A DNA stretch of 44,610 nucleotides from Sphingomonadales bacterium (GCA_018971065.1 JAGWVC010000022.1:1-44610); one strand, 5' to 3'. Counted from the stretch's first letter, positions 17,600 through 29,659 are shown. Numbers and translations: made by a program. Notes: generated by a model from the sequence alone, not told the origin.

Positions 17600-18652
17600 T
17601 TATCGGGAAAATCTGCGGCCCAGCAGCGTCAGAAGCTCGTATTGCGACAGGCCGCTTTTCGCACTTGCTTCCGGCAGGGCATAGTCGGCCTCCACCCAGT
17701 CGGCCTCGCGCAGATGCGGCGCGGCGGACAGGTCGATCACGGTCATGTCCATCGACACCCGGCCCAGCACCGGCAGATGGGCGCCTTCGGCACGCATCGC
17801 GCCCCGGTTCGACCAGCAGCACAAGTAGCCATCGGCATACCCCAGCGCGATGACCCCGACGCGCATCGCCGCCGGCGCGGTGAAAGTGGCGTTGTAACCG
17901 ACGGTATCGCCCGCAGCCAGATCACGCACCTGCATCAGCGCCGCCTGCGGCCGGGCGACCGGGCGGATGGTTCCGGCCAGTTCCGCGCGCGGCACCCCGC
18001 CATAGAGCGCAAGGCCGGGACGGGTGAGATCGCCGTGGTAATCCGCCCCCAGCACGATCCCGGCGCTGTTGGCCAGGCTGGCGCGGCGATGGCGGACCTG
18101 CCCCCGCGCCGCCTGCCAGCGCGCCTGCTGGACCGCGTTCAGCGGCGAATCCTCGTCCGCCGAGGCAAGGTGCGACAGCAGCACATCGACATCGAGCCGG
18201 GCGATCGCCTCGTCACCCAGGTCGGCCAGTGGCAGGCCCAGCCGGTTGATGCCGGTATCGACCATCAGGTCGCACGCGCCGCCACCCGCCGCCAGCCACA
18301 GCCGGGCCTGCGGAACCGAATTGATCACCGGCTTCACGCCCAGTGCGCGGGCATATTCGGCATCGGCGGCGGTCAACGGGCCATGCAGCACCGAGACCAG
18401 CGCGGGCGGGACCAGCCCGGCGACCTCCGCCGCTTCCTGCCAGTGCGCCACGAAGAAATCGCGGCATCCGGCCTGGTGCAGCACCGGCACGGCGGCGCGC
18501 ACGCCCAGGCCATAGGCATCGGCCTTCACCGCCGCCCCGGCCCGCGCCGCGCCGGACAGCCGGTCCAGCGCCCGCCAGTTGTGCGCCAGCGCCGCGCGGT
18601 CGATTCCCAACCGCAGCGCGGCGGGCGGAACGGTCGAAACGCTAGTCGGCAT
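17600..18652 (-). CDS. alr: Alanine racemase
   Basis: A PLP enzyme making D-alanine for peptidoglycan. The 350-residue protein has the PLP lysine K43 in VKADAYGLG and the fold-III barrel. The C-terminal domain motif VGYNATFT (about residue 250) carries the second catalytic Tyr, and VSMDMT is also present. The ATG at 18652 overlaps the end of the MHS transporter gene by 11 bases. The usual VKANAYGHG appears here as VKADAYGLG. Confidence 0.94.
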   Translation of the reverse strand: MPTSVSTVPPAALRLGIDRAALAHNWRALDRLSGAARAGAAVKADAYGLGVRAAVPVLHQAGCRDFFVAHWQEAAEVAGLVPPALVSVLHGPLTAADAEYARALGVKPVINSVPQARLWLAAGGGACDLMVDTGINRLGLPLADLGDEAIARLDVDVLLSHLASADEDSPLNAVQQARWQAARGQVRHRRASLANSAGIVLGADYHGDLTRPGLALYGGVPRAELAGTIRPVARPQAALMQVRDLAAGDTVGYNATFTAPAAMRVGVIALGYADGYLCCWSNRGAMRAEGAHLPVLGRVSMDMTVIDLSAAPHLREADWVEADYALPEASAKSGLSQYELLTLLGRRFSR

Positions 18653-20261
18653 AATCGCGCGGTTTTCCGCCCTTGAGCCCCCACAACGCAACAACCAGCG
18701 CCACTGCCACCACCACCCAGGTGTACCACAGCCCGGCATAGGGATTGCCGGTGCGCGCAACGATATAGCTGGCGATCAGCGGCAGGAACCCGCCGAAATA
18801 GCCGGTGCCGATATGGTACGGGATCGACATCGACGAATAGCGGATGCGCGCCGGGAACATCTCCGACAGCAGCGCCGCCACCGGGCCATAGGTAGCCCCG
18901 GACAGCGCCATCAGCGCCACCAGCGCCAGGCCGATGCGCAGCGCGCTGCCCAGATCGGGCGTGATCCTGGTGAAGTCGTATCCCGCAGCGGTCAGCCAGC
19001 CCTGCAGCACCTTGGCCCGCGCCTTCTTGTCGGCGAACGGATAGGCATCCAGCGGCATGACCTTGCCCGCCACCGTCATCGCCAGCGCGGGCGTGTTCGC
19101 CAGCCGGTACGACACCCCGGCGGCGGACAGATCGGCCAGCAGCTTGCCGCAATCGGTCGGCTGCTCGGCATCGAACGGATGGTTGCTGCAATCCGGGCCG
19201 GCGACCACCACCGGCGACCGCGCCGCGGCGGCGGCAAGCCCGGGGTTGGCGGCATTGCCGATCGCCCAGAACAGCGGGAACAGCAGCACCAGCGTCAGCG
19301 CATAGCCAATCACGATCGGTCGCTTGCGCCCGACGCGATCGGACAGCTTGCCGAACACCACGAAGAACACCATGCCGATCGCCGCCGAAAGGCCGATGAT
19401 GATCTCGGCCGGGGTATCGGCCATGCGCATCGCCCCCTTCAGGAAGCTCAGCGCCGAGAACATCGCGGTGTACCAGATCACCGTCAGCCCGGCGGCCACG
19501 CCGAACAGCGCGATGAACAGGCGTTTCGGGTTGCCGGGATAGGTCATGCTCTCGACGAACGGGTTGCCGGCCAGCTCGCCCTCTTCCTGCATGGCGCGGA
19601 ACACCGGGCTTTCCGACAGCTTCAGCCGCATCCACAGCGAGATTGCCAGCAGCAGCACCGACAGCACGAACGGCAGGCGCCAGCCCCAGGCATTCCAGGT
19701 GACTTCGCTGAGCAGGCCCTTGCAGGTCAGCACGACGATCAGGCTCAGCACGAACCCGCCGACCACGCTGGCCTGGATATAGCCGGTGTAATAGCCGCGC
19801 CGCTCGGGCGGGGCATGTTCGGCAACATAGATGGCCGCGCCGCCATATTCACCACCCAGCGCCAGGCCCTGCAACACGCGCAGCCCGATGACGATGAACG
19901 GTGCCGCCAGGCCGATGCTGGCCGCCGACGGGATCAGTCCGACGCCGGCCGTGGCAATGCCCATCAGCGTGACGGTGACGAGGAACGTGTACTTGCGGCC
20001 CAGCCTGTCGCCCAGAAACCCGAACAGGATCGCGCCCAGCGGCCGGAACCCGAAGCCGACCGCAAACCCGGCCCAGACCAGCAGCACCTGCAACGTCTCG
20101 TTCCCGGCGGGAAAGAACGTCTTGCCGATGATGCCGGCCAGCGTGCCGTAGATGAAGAAGTCGTACCACTCGAAGATCGTGCCCATCGAACTGGCGGCGA
20201 TCACCAGTCGGATGTCCGCCGTGCTCGGTACGATTTCCGGATGCCGTGCAGGCTCGGTCAT
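18642..20261 (-). CDS. MHS-type major facilitator superfamily transporter
   Basis: A 539-residue inner membrane symporter of the metabolite:H+ symporter (ProP/ShiA-like) group. It has FEWYDFFIYG in helix 1, GDRLGRK between helices 2 and 3, and GLRVLQGLALGGEYGG in helix 4. About 12 helices are predicted. Between about residues 325 and 420 there is a long hydrophilic insertion with two Cys 13 apart, probably extracytoplasmic and possibly disulfide-linked. The substrate cannot be told. The ATG at 20261 follows GGGGAA; an upstream TTG at 20276 is less likely. Confidence 0.9.
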   Translation of the reverse strand: MTEPARHPEIVPSTADIRLVIAASSMGTIFEWYDFFIYGTLAGIIGKTFFPAGNETLQVLLVWAGFAVGFGFRPLGAILFGFLGDRLGRKYTFLVTVTLMGIATAGVGLIPSAASIGLAAPFIVIGLRVLQGLALGGEYGGAAIYVAEHAPPERRGYYTGYIQASVVGGFVLSLIVVLTCKGLLSEVTWNAWGWRLPFVLSVLLLAISLWMRLKLSESPVFRAMQEEGELAGNPFVESMTYPGNPKRLFIALFGVAAGLTVIWYTAMFSALSFLKGAMRMADTPAEIIIGLSAAIGMVFFVVFGKLSDRVGRKRPIVIGYALTLVLLFPLFWAIGNAANPGLAAAAARSPVVVAGPDCSNHPFDAEQPTDCGKLLADLSAAGVSYRLANTPALAMTVAGKVMPLDAYPFADKKARAKVLQGWLTAAGYDFTRITPDLGSALRIGLALVALMALSGATYGPVAALLSEMFPARIRYSSMSIPYHIGTGYFGGFLPLIASYIVARTGNPYAGLWYTWVVVAVALVVALWGLKGGKPRDYAD

Positions 20262-20291
20262 GGTCGATTTCCCCAAACGTCTCGGTCTTGC

Positions 20292-20720
20292 TTAACCGCC
20301 CTGCCCGCCGCTGGAAAGCGCCGAAAGCGCCCCGCGCCAGGCCAGCAGGATGGCGCCGTGGCGCGCCGGATAGGCGCGCGCGGCGGCGATGGCTTCCAGC
20401 CCGGGCCAGTCGGGCATCGGGCCAGTGCCGCCCAGCCATGCGGCCAGTGATGCTTCCGCGCGGACGATGGCGCCAGCCCCCTGCCCCACGGCGTGGCTGG
20501 CGAAGATCGCCGCCGCCGCCTGCCCGATCGCGCAAGCCTGCGCGCGCAGGCCGAGACGGTCGATACACCCCGAAGCATCGCAATCGAGACCGATGGCCAG
20601 CGTCGATCCGCACGAACGCGAACGGGCCTCGCCCCGCAACGGCAGATCGTCGCTCAGCGGATACGCCGCCAGCCCGGTGGCTAGCGCCAGCACCTCGGGT
20701 GTGTAGAGAACCGCGCTCAC
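20292..20720 (-). CDS. NifU/IscU-like iron-sulfur scaffold homologue
   Basis: A 142-residue protein of the IscU/SufU-type scaffold fold. Two of the three cluster-ligand cysteines are in place: C37 in RSCGST and C63 in QACAIGQAAA. The third position, a Cys in KC-type context near the C-terminus of true scaffolds, reads HG at 121-122. It may therefore not assemble a normal 2Fe-2S cluster and could be a sulfur-handling or regulatory relative. It follows cvpA by 7 bases on the same strand. No suf or isc genes are nearby. Confidence 0.75.
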   Translation of the reverse strand: MSAVLYTPEVLALATGLAAYPLSDDLPLRGEARSRSCGSTLAIGLDCDASGCIDRLGLRAQACAIGQAAAAIFASHAVGQGAGAIVRAEASLAAWLGGTGPMPDWPGLEAIAAARAYPARHGAILLAWRGALSALSSGGQGG

Positions 20721-20727
20721 GCCGTGC

Positions 20728-21324
20728 TTATTCCGCAGCGTGCTTGCGATGCTTCTTCGCCGCAGGCTGCGAGGTTTCGTCGCCCAGGGCGCCCGGCGAA
20801 GCGTCGGCGTTGTCGGTCTTGCCGGCGGTCGCCTCGGCCCGGCGCTCGGCCAGCACCTTCAACAGCTTTTCCGAACAGGCGTTGATGAACGGGTATGTGC
20901 GTGATTCGGTGATCCACGTGGGCCGGCCGTCCTTGCCCCAGGCAATGTCGTAGCCCAGCGTAAGCAACGCGAAACCCAGCACGACAATGACGGTGCCCTT
21001 CACCGCGCCGAAGCCGAAGCCCAGCACGCGGTCGATCGGCCCGATCACCGAATTGCGGCTGGCACTGCCCAGCCAGTTGGCCACCAGCTTTGTGCCGCCA
21101 TAAGGCACCAGCAACAGGATCGCGAAGGCCAGCACCCAGGCGCCCGAGGTGGTGTGGACATATGGCAGCAGTGCCGCGCTGAGCGCGGGGTGCAACAGGT
21201 GGATCGCCGCCACCGCCAGCACCCAGGCCAGCAGCGCCAGCACCTCATGCACGAAGCCGCGAAGGAAGCCCATCACGGCGCCCAGGCCGACCAGGATCAG
21301 CACGGTAATATCGAACCCGGTCAC
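20728..21324 (-). CDS. cvpA: CvpA family membrane protein
   Basis: A 198-residue protein with four hydrophobic segments in the first about 125 residues. It has the CvpA signature near the start (LGAVMGFLRGFVHEVLALLAW), glycine-rich turns and a hydrophilic, Lys/His-rich tail. CvpA proteins were named from colicin V production and also affect envelope stress and biofilm; the biochemical role is unclear. It is directly downstream of radA. purF, a common partner, is not here. Confidence 0.9.
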   Translation of the reverse strand: MTGFDITVLILVGLGAVMGFLRGFVHEVLALLAWVLAVAAIHLLHPALSAALLPYVHTTSGAWVLAFAILLLVPYGGTKLVANWLGSASRNSVIGPIDRVLGFGFGAVKGTVIVVLGFALLTLGYDIAWGKDGRPTWITESRTYPFINACSEKLLKVLAERRAEATAGKTDNADASPGALGDETSQPAAKKHRKHAAE

Positions 21325-21357
21325 TGCGATTTCGTCCCCTGCATCCGTTTCCCGCGC

Positions 21358-22740
<1,383 letters not shown>

Positions 22741-22828
22741 AAGCGCTTGACTAAACAGAACGAATGAAGAACACAAGCGCAAATTCCAACTTAAACCGTC
22801 CTTTACCGATTCGTGCGAAAGGAGTGTG

Positions 22829-23860
22829 ATGGCCACCCGGCAATGCCCTGACCGCCCCGCTTCGCGCCTGGCCGAACTCGACGCGTTGCGCGGCATTGCG
22901 GCGCTGATGGTGGTGTTGTTCCACTACACCTTCCGCAGCACCCATGTCCTGCCCGGCGCCGTGCCCATTGCGCATGGGCTGAACTGGGGCCATTTCGGCG
23001 TGCAACTGTTCTTCGCGATCTCGGGCTTCGTCATCCTGATGACGCTGGAGCGGACCCATGCCACCGCCGATTTCTTGGTCTCGCGCTTTGCCCGGCTCTA
23101 TCCGGCCTACTGGTTCGCGGTCATCCTCACCACGCTCGGCGTCACCGCACTGGGGGCCGGGCAACTGGCGCAGCCGCCGGCGATCGTCGCCGCCAACCTG
23201 ACGATGCTGCATGGGTTCCTCTACCTGCCGGCGGTCGATGGCGCCTATTGGTCGCTTACCGTCGAACTGGCGTTCTACGCCTGCATGGCAACGCTGTGGC
23301 GCGCGCGCCAACTCCACCGCATCGAGTCGATCCTGCTCGGCTGGATCGCGCTGAAATTCCTGTGGTGGCTGGTGCCGGCCCTGCCCTCGCGCGTCGGCAT
23401 CGCCCTGGTGCAGCAATATGTCCCGTTCTTCGCACTGGGCATGTGCGCCTACCGCGTGCGCCAGCGCGTCCGCACCTGGGCGCAGCAGGCGCCAGTCCTC
23501 GTACTCGGTTTCGCTGCGGTGGCGCTGTGCGATGACCTCCCCCACGCGCTGGTCTTTGCCGTGCTGGCCGGACTGTTCGCCGCGCTGGTAGCGGGCAAGC
23601 TGAAGCCGCTTTCGCACCCCGTCCTGCTGTGGCTCGGCGCCATGTCCTACCCGGTCTACCTGATTCACGAAAATCTTGGCTATGCGCTGATCGCCCGCCT
23701 CGAATCCGTCGGGATTGCGCCCGCACCGGCGCTGGTTGCCGCCCTCATCGCGGCCTATGCCACCGCACACTTGCTGCACCAGTGCATCGAGCAACCCGCA
23801 TTGCACTCCATCCGCGCCTGGTGGCGGCACCGCCCCGCCACCGCTGCGATGCCGGCATAA
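22829..23860 (+). CDS. Acyltransferase 3 (OafA/YrhL-like) membrane protein
   Basis: A 343-residue integral membrane O-acyltransferase, likely modifying an envelope glycan or lipid. It has the family's first-helix signature (ELDALRGIAALMVVLFHY, with the catalytic-type His), FFAISGFVI in helix 2, the RFARLYPAYW segment and VDGAYWSLTVELAFY. About ten helices are predicted. The ATG at 22829 follows AAAGGAG at short spacing; a GTG at 22826 is too close to the ribosome-binding site. It is divergent from radA and precedes the patatin-like gene by 43 bases. The substrate is unknown. Confidence 0.88.
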   Translation: MATRQCPDRPASRLAELDALRGIAALMVVLFHYTFRSTHVLPGAVPIAHGLNWGHFGVQLFFAISGFVILMTLERTHATADFLVSRFARLYPAYWFAVILTTLGVTALGAGQLAQPPAIVAANLTMLHGFLYLPAVDGAYWSLTVELAFYACMATLWRARQLHRIESILLGWIALKFLWWLVPALPSRVGIALVQQYVPFFALGMCAYRVRQRVRTWAQQAPVLVLGFAAVALCDDLPHALVFAVLAGLFAALVAGKLKPLSHPVLLWLGAMSYPVYLIHENLGYALIARLESVGIAPAPALVAALIAAYATAHLLHQCIEQPALHSIRAWWRHRPATAAMPA

Positions 23861-23903
23861 CAACCGGCTGGCATCGCCGCCGCTGGTCTGCCACAATCCC
23901 CCC

Positions 23904-26228
23904 ATGCGCCAGAAGGAACTCCGCATCGCGCTGGTCTGCTATGGCGGCATCAGCCTTGCGGTCTACATGCACGGCGTCACCAAGGAAGTCTGGAAGCTCG
24001 CCCGCGCCAGCCGCGCCTTCCACGCCCACGATGCCGAGGCTACTGGCGGCTCCGAAGCCGTCTACCTGCGATTCCTGCACGACATCGCCGCAAAACATGG
24101 CCTGAAACTGCGCGTGCTGACCGACATCGTCGCCGGCGCCAGCGCCGGCGGCATCAACGGCGTGTTCCTGGCGCAGGCGATCCATTCGGGCCAGAGCCTG
24201 GAGCCGCTCACCGATCTCTGGCTCGATCGCGCCGATGTCGATCAGTTGCTCGACCCGCGCGCCAGCCCCGGCTGGAACCTGATCAAGCTGGCGGCGGTCC
24301 CGGTGGTGCGCTGGGTGCTGTCCCGCCCCGGTAACCTCGTCACCGCATCGGTCGCCCCCGAAACCCGCCGCGAAGTGCGCCGGAAGCTGTCACGCTTCAT
24401 CCGTTCACGCTGGTTCGAGGCACCATTCGGCGGCATCGGCTTCTCGCGCGTGCTGGCCGAATCGCTGGATGCGATGGCTGCCAGCGAGGTGCAGGCGCCG
24501 TTGCTGCCACCCGGCCACCCGCTCGATCTGTTCGTCACCGCCACCGATTTCAAGGGACACATGGAGGCGATCCGCCTGCACAGCCCCCCGCTGGTGGAGG
24601 AGAGCGAGCATCGCCTGTCGATCGGCTTCCGCAGCCCCGCGCCCGATCGGCCCGGCACGCCACTGGCCCCCATTCTCGACCTGGTGTTCGCCGCCCGCGC
24701 CACCGCCAGCTTCCCCGGCGCGTTCCCCGCGCTTCAGCCCGCCGAGATCGACCGTCTGGCCGGGGAACGCGGCGCCGCGTGGGACAGCCGCAGCGCCTTC
24801 CTCACCCGCATCATGCCCGCGCACCAGAAGCGTGGCGATCTTGACGCGGTTTCGCTGATCGACGGCTCGGTCCTCGTCAACGCGCCGTTCGCCGAAGCGA
24901 TGGCGGTGCTGCGCGATCGGCCGGCGCAGCGCGAAGTCGATCGGCGCTTCGTCTATATCGATCCGCGCCCGCAGCAGGTCGGCGGCCTGACCCGTGGCGA
25001 TCCACGCCCGCCGGGGTTCTTCTCGGTCATCTTCGGCTCGCTGTCGTCGATCCCGCGCGAGCAACCGATTCGCGACAACCTCGAAGTGCTCGAACGGCAA
25101 TCGCGCGAGATGGCGCGGTTGACCACCTTGGTGGAAGCCCTGCGCGGCGAGGTCGAGGCCGTGGTCGAGAAAGCGTTCGGCCGCACCCTGTTCCTCGATT
25201 CGCCGACGCTGTCGCGCCTTGCCGGCTGGCGCGCCCGCGCCCAGGTCGCCGCCGCCGAGCACGCCGGGCTGGCCTGGCACGGCTATGCCCAGCTCAAGTT
25301 CAGCGCCGTGCTGGAAAGCCTCGCGCGCGACATCGCTGCCTGCGCGCCCGCGCTTGGCCCCGGCGCTGCCGACGCCGTGCAGGACCGGCTTGCCGCGCAC
25401 CTTGCGGTGCAGGGGCTGGACAAGAGCGCCGTCGCGATCGGCGGCTGGTTCGAACGCGAGGTGCCGCCGGTGGTGCGCTTCCTGCGCGATCACGACATCG
25501 CCTATCGCATCCGCCGCCTGCGCCTGCTGGCCCGCCGCCTGGCCGAGGAGCCCGACGAGGACGAAACCGAACGTGCCGCCTGCGAAGCCGCGCGCGAGGA
25601 AGTCTACCGCGCGCTGGCGCTCTACTTCGATCGCGAATCGCTCGATGCGCTCGGCAGCGAATTCGCCGGCCTCGCGGACCGGGTGCTGATCAATCCCGCC
25701 GCCGTGCTGGACGCCGTCACCGCCCGCCGCCAGCTCGAGACCACCGACACCGTCGTTGATGCCATGCTGGCGCAGGCTTTCGCGGCCATGCCGCCCCGCA
25801 CCCGCCGCCGTGCGCTGCTGACTTATCTGGGGTTTCCGTTCTACGACACGCTGACCCTGCCGCTACTGCGCGGCGAGGGACTGACCGAATACGATCCGGT
25901 CAAGGTCGATCGCATCTCGCCCGACGATGCCCCGTCGATCCGCTCGGGCGGCGCCGCCGCGTGCCTGCGCGGCGTGGAATTCTACAACTTCGGCGCGTTC
26001 TTCAGCCGTGCCTATCGCGAGAACGACTACCTGTGGGGCCGCCTGCACGGGGCCGAACGGATGATCGACCTCGTCGCCTCGGCGGTGCCCGGCGGGATCG
26101 ACGAAGTGGCCCTGCGCCAGGCCAAGCGGGCATTGTTCCTGGCGGTGCTGGACGAGGAGGAACCGCGCCTCCGCGCGGATGCCGCGCTGGTCGACGGCAT
26201 CCGCGCGGAAGTGCTGCGCAAACTTTGA
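23904..26228 (+). CDS. Large patatin-like phospholipase (DUF3376-type)
   Basis: A 774-residue protein with an N-terminal patatin fold and a long helical C-terminal part, as in the patatin-related proteins with a DUF3376 tail. The nucleophile motif is GASAG with S80 (IVAGASAGGINGVFLA). The catalytic Asp of the dyad is in LIDGSVLVNAPF, about residue 320, and an oxyanion-type Gly-rich turn CYGGISLAVYMHG lies near the start. A lipid acyl hydrolase activity is expected; the natural substrate is unknown. There is no signal peptide. It begins 43 bases after the acyltransferase gene, so the two may be co-transcribed and act on lipids. Confidence 0.85.
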   Translation: MRQKELRIALVCYGGISLAVYMHGVTKEVWKLARASRAFHAHDAEATGGSEAVYLRFLHDIAAKHGLKLRVLTDIVAGASAGGINGVFLAQAIHSGQSLEPLTDLWLDRADVDQLLDPRASPGWNLIKLAAVPVVRWVLSRPGNLVTASVAPETRREVRRKLSRFIRSRWFEAPFGGIGFSRVLAESLDAMAASEVQAPLLPPGHPLDLFVTATDFKGHMEAIRLHSPPLVEESEHRLSIGFRSPAPDRPGTPLAPILDLVFAARATASFPGAFPALQPAEIDRLAGERGAAWDSRSAFLTRIMPAHQKRGDLDAVSLIDGSVLVNAPFAEAMAVLRDRPAQREVDRRFVYIDPRPQQVGGLTRGDPRPPGFFSVIFGSLSSIPREQPIRDNLEVLERQSREMARLTTLVEALRGEVEAVVEKAFGRTLFLDSPTLSRLAGWRARAQVAAAEHAGLAWHGYAQLKFSAVLESLARDIAACAPALGPGAADAVQDRLAAHLAVQGLDKSAVAIGGWFEREVPPVVRFLRDHDIAYRIRRLRLLARRLAEEPDEDETERAACEAAREEVYRALALYFDRESLDALGSEFAGLADRVLINPAAVLDAVTARRQLETTDTVVDAMLAQAFAAMPPRTRRRALLTYLGFPFYDTLTLPLLRGEGLTEYDPVKVDRISPDDAPSIRSGGAAACLRGVEFYNFGAFFSRAYRENDYLWGRLHGAERMIDLVASAVPGGIDEVALRQAKRALFLAVLDEEEPRLRADAALVDGIRAEVLRKL

Positions 26229-26239
26229 GCGACCTGGGT

Positions 26240-26373
26240 GTGCTGGAATTCAGTTCAGGGTGGAGCGAGAATGGCTGATTTCAAGAACCGGAGCGCAGCG
26301 CACTTAAAGTACGTGAGCACCGGAAGCGCAGAAAGCGGCCGTTCGCAGCCCTCCCTGGGCTGAATTCCAGCAC
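26240..26373. repeat. 134-bp imperfect palindrome between convergent genes
   Basis: Perfect 14-bp arms GTGCTGGAATTCAG (26240-26253) and CTGAATTCCAGCAC (26360-26373) bound the element. The core CGCACTTAAAGTACG (26299-26313) is itself nearly palindromic and shares the same centre (about 26306.5). Pairing continues imperfectly inward from the arms. It fills the gap between the patatin-like gene (plus) and dnaJ (minus), ending 3 bases from the dnaJ stop codon. The inner part resembles short intergenic repeats I associate with sphingomonads; copy number could not be checked. Confidence 0.8.
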
Positions 26374-26376
26374 GCC

Positions 26377-27510
26377 CTACTCGGTCAGCCCGTCCCACAC
26401 GTCCTTGATACGGTCGAAGAAACCGCGCGATTGCGGGCATTCGTCACCGGTCTCGGTGCCCTGCAACTCGCGCAGCAGCTCCTTCTGCTTCGCGGTCAGC
26501 TTCGTGGGCGTCTCGACGACGATCTCGATCACCATGTCGCCCACGCCGCGCCCGTTCAGCACCGGCATCCCGGCGCCGCGCTTGCGGAGTTGCTTGCCCG
26601 ACTGGATTCCGGCGGGGATGGCAATGTCGTGCTTGCGGCCGTCGAGGCCGGGGATGGAAATTTCCCCGCCCAGCGCCGCCGTGGTGAACGTGATCGGCGC
26701 GCGCGTGATCAGCGTGCTGCCGTCGCGCTCAAACACCGGATGGCGCTTGAGGTGGACGAAAATATAGAGGTCGCCCGCCGGCGCGCCGTTTGGACCCGCC
26801 TCGCCCTTGCCGGGCACGCGGATGCGGGTGCCGTTGTCGACGCCCGGCGGCACGTTCACTTCCAGCTTCTGTGCCTTGTCCACCCGGCCTTCGCCGTGGC
26901 ACGCACCGCACGGTTTTTCAATGACTTCGCCACGGCCGTGGCAGGTCGGGCAGGTGCGCTCCACCATGAAGAAGCCCTGCTGCGCCCGCACCTTGCCGTG
27001 CCCGCCGCACATCGTGCAGCGCCGTTTGCCGGTGCCCGGTTCGGCGCCGCTGCCGGTGCACGGCTCGCAGGTCTGCGCCACCTCGATCTCGATCTCGATC
27101 GGCTTGCCGTGGAACGCCTCGTCCAGGCTGATTTCCAGGTCATAGCGCAAGTCGGCGCCGCGCCGGGCCTGCTGCCGGCCCCCGCCGCCGCCGAACGCCG
27201 AACCGAAGATCGATTCGAAAATGTCGCCGATGTCGCCGAAACCCTCGCCGCCACCGAAGCCGCCCGCGCCCGGACCACCGTTCTCGAACGCGGCATGGCC
27301 ATAACGGTCATAGGCCGCGCGCTTTTGTGGGTCCTTCAGGCATTCATAGGCCGCGTTCAGCGACTTGAACTTCGCCTCGCTCTCGCCGCACCCGGGATTG
27401 CGGTCCGGGTGATACTTCATCGCCAGCTTGCGATAGGCGCTCTTCAGCGTGGCGTCGTCCGCATCGCGCTGCACTTCAAGCAATTCGTAGAAATCGACTT
27501 CAACCGACAT
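26377..27510 (-). CDS. dnaJ: Chaperone protein DnaJ
   Basis: The Hsp40 co-chaperone that stimulates DnaK ATPase and delivers substrates. The 377-residue protein has a J domain with HPD at 34-36, a Gly/Phe-rich linker (about 75-115), and four CxxCxGxG zinc repeats between about 140 and 210. Two beta-barrel substrate domains follow. It is 68 bases downstream of dnaK with a 10-bp hairpin in the gap. The stop lies 3 bases from the 134-bp palindrome. Confidence 0.97.
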   Translation of the reverse strand: MSVEVDFYELLEVQRDADDATLKSAYRKLAMKYHPDRNPGCGESEAKFKSLNAAYECLKDPQKRAAYDRYGHAAFENGGPGAGGFGGGEGFGDIGDIFESIFGSAFGGGGGRQQARRGADLRYDLEISLDEAFHGKPIEIEIEVAQTCEPCTGSGAEPGTGKRRCTMCGGHGKVRAQQGFFMVERTCPTCHGRGEVIEKPCGACHGEGRVDKAQKLEVNVPPGVDNGTRIRVPGKGEAGPNGAPAGDLYIFVHLKRHPVFERDGSTLITRAPITFTTAALGGEISIPGLDGRKHDIAIPAGIQSGKQLRKRGAGMPVLNGRGVGDMVIEIVVETPTKLTAKQKELLRELQGTETGDECPQSRGFFDRIKDVWDGLTE

Positions 27511-27528
27511 GGTCCAACCCCCAACGCA

Positions 27529-27562
27529 TCAGGCCGCCCGCCCTTCCAGACAGGCGGCCTGA
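27529..27562. other. Hairpin in the dnaK-dnaJ gap
   Basis: A perfect 10-bp inverted repeat, TCAGGCCGCC (27529-27538) with GGCGGCCTGA (27553-27562), around a 14-base loop. There is no T-run after it on the minus strand, so it is not a simple terminator. It could act as a partial terminator, an RNA-processing site or a 3' stabiliser that makes dnaK message exceed dnaJ message (inference). Confidence 0.7.
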
Positions 27563-27578
27563 CGGTGTCATTGCAAGA

Positions 27579-29486
<1,908 letters not shown>

Positions 29487-29573
29487 GAATACCCATTCCT
29501 CACGTCAGATGTTTGACACCGCGCAGATGCCTCCCGGAACCCGGCAAGACACATCGGCGGCTCGTTGACGGGG

Positions 29574-29604
29574 CGGATATAGGAGCGGTTTCGCTTGGCA
29601 CAAG
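29574..29604 (-). promoter_or_regulatory. RpoH (sigma-32) type promoter of dnaK
   Basis: Reading the minus strand, CTTG (29604-29601) is followed after exactly 17 bases by CCTATATCCG (29583-29574). This fits the alphaproteobacterial heat-shock consensus CTTG-N17/18-CyTATnTnnG at every defined position. The start of transcription would be near 29567, giving a leader of about 80 bases before the dnaK ATG. Confidence 0.8.
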
Positions 29605-29659
29605 GGCATCGCCGCATTAGCGCATGGCCTGTTTCGGGATCGACAGGGAGTTACCGGAA

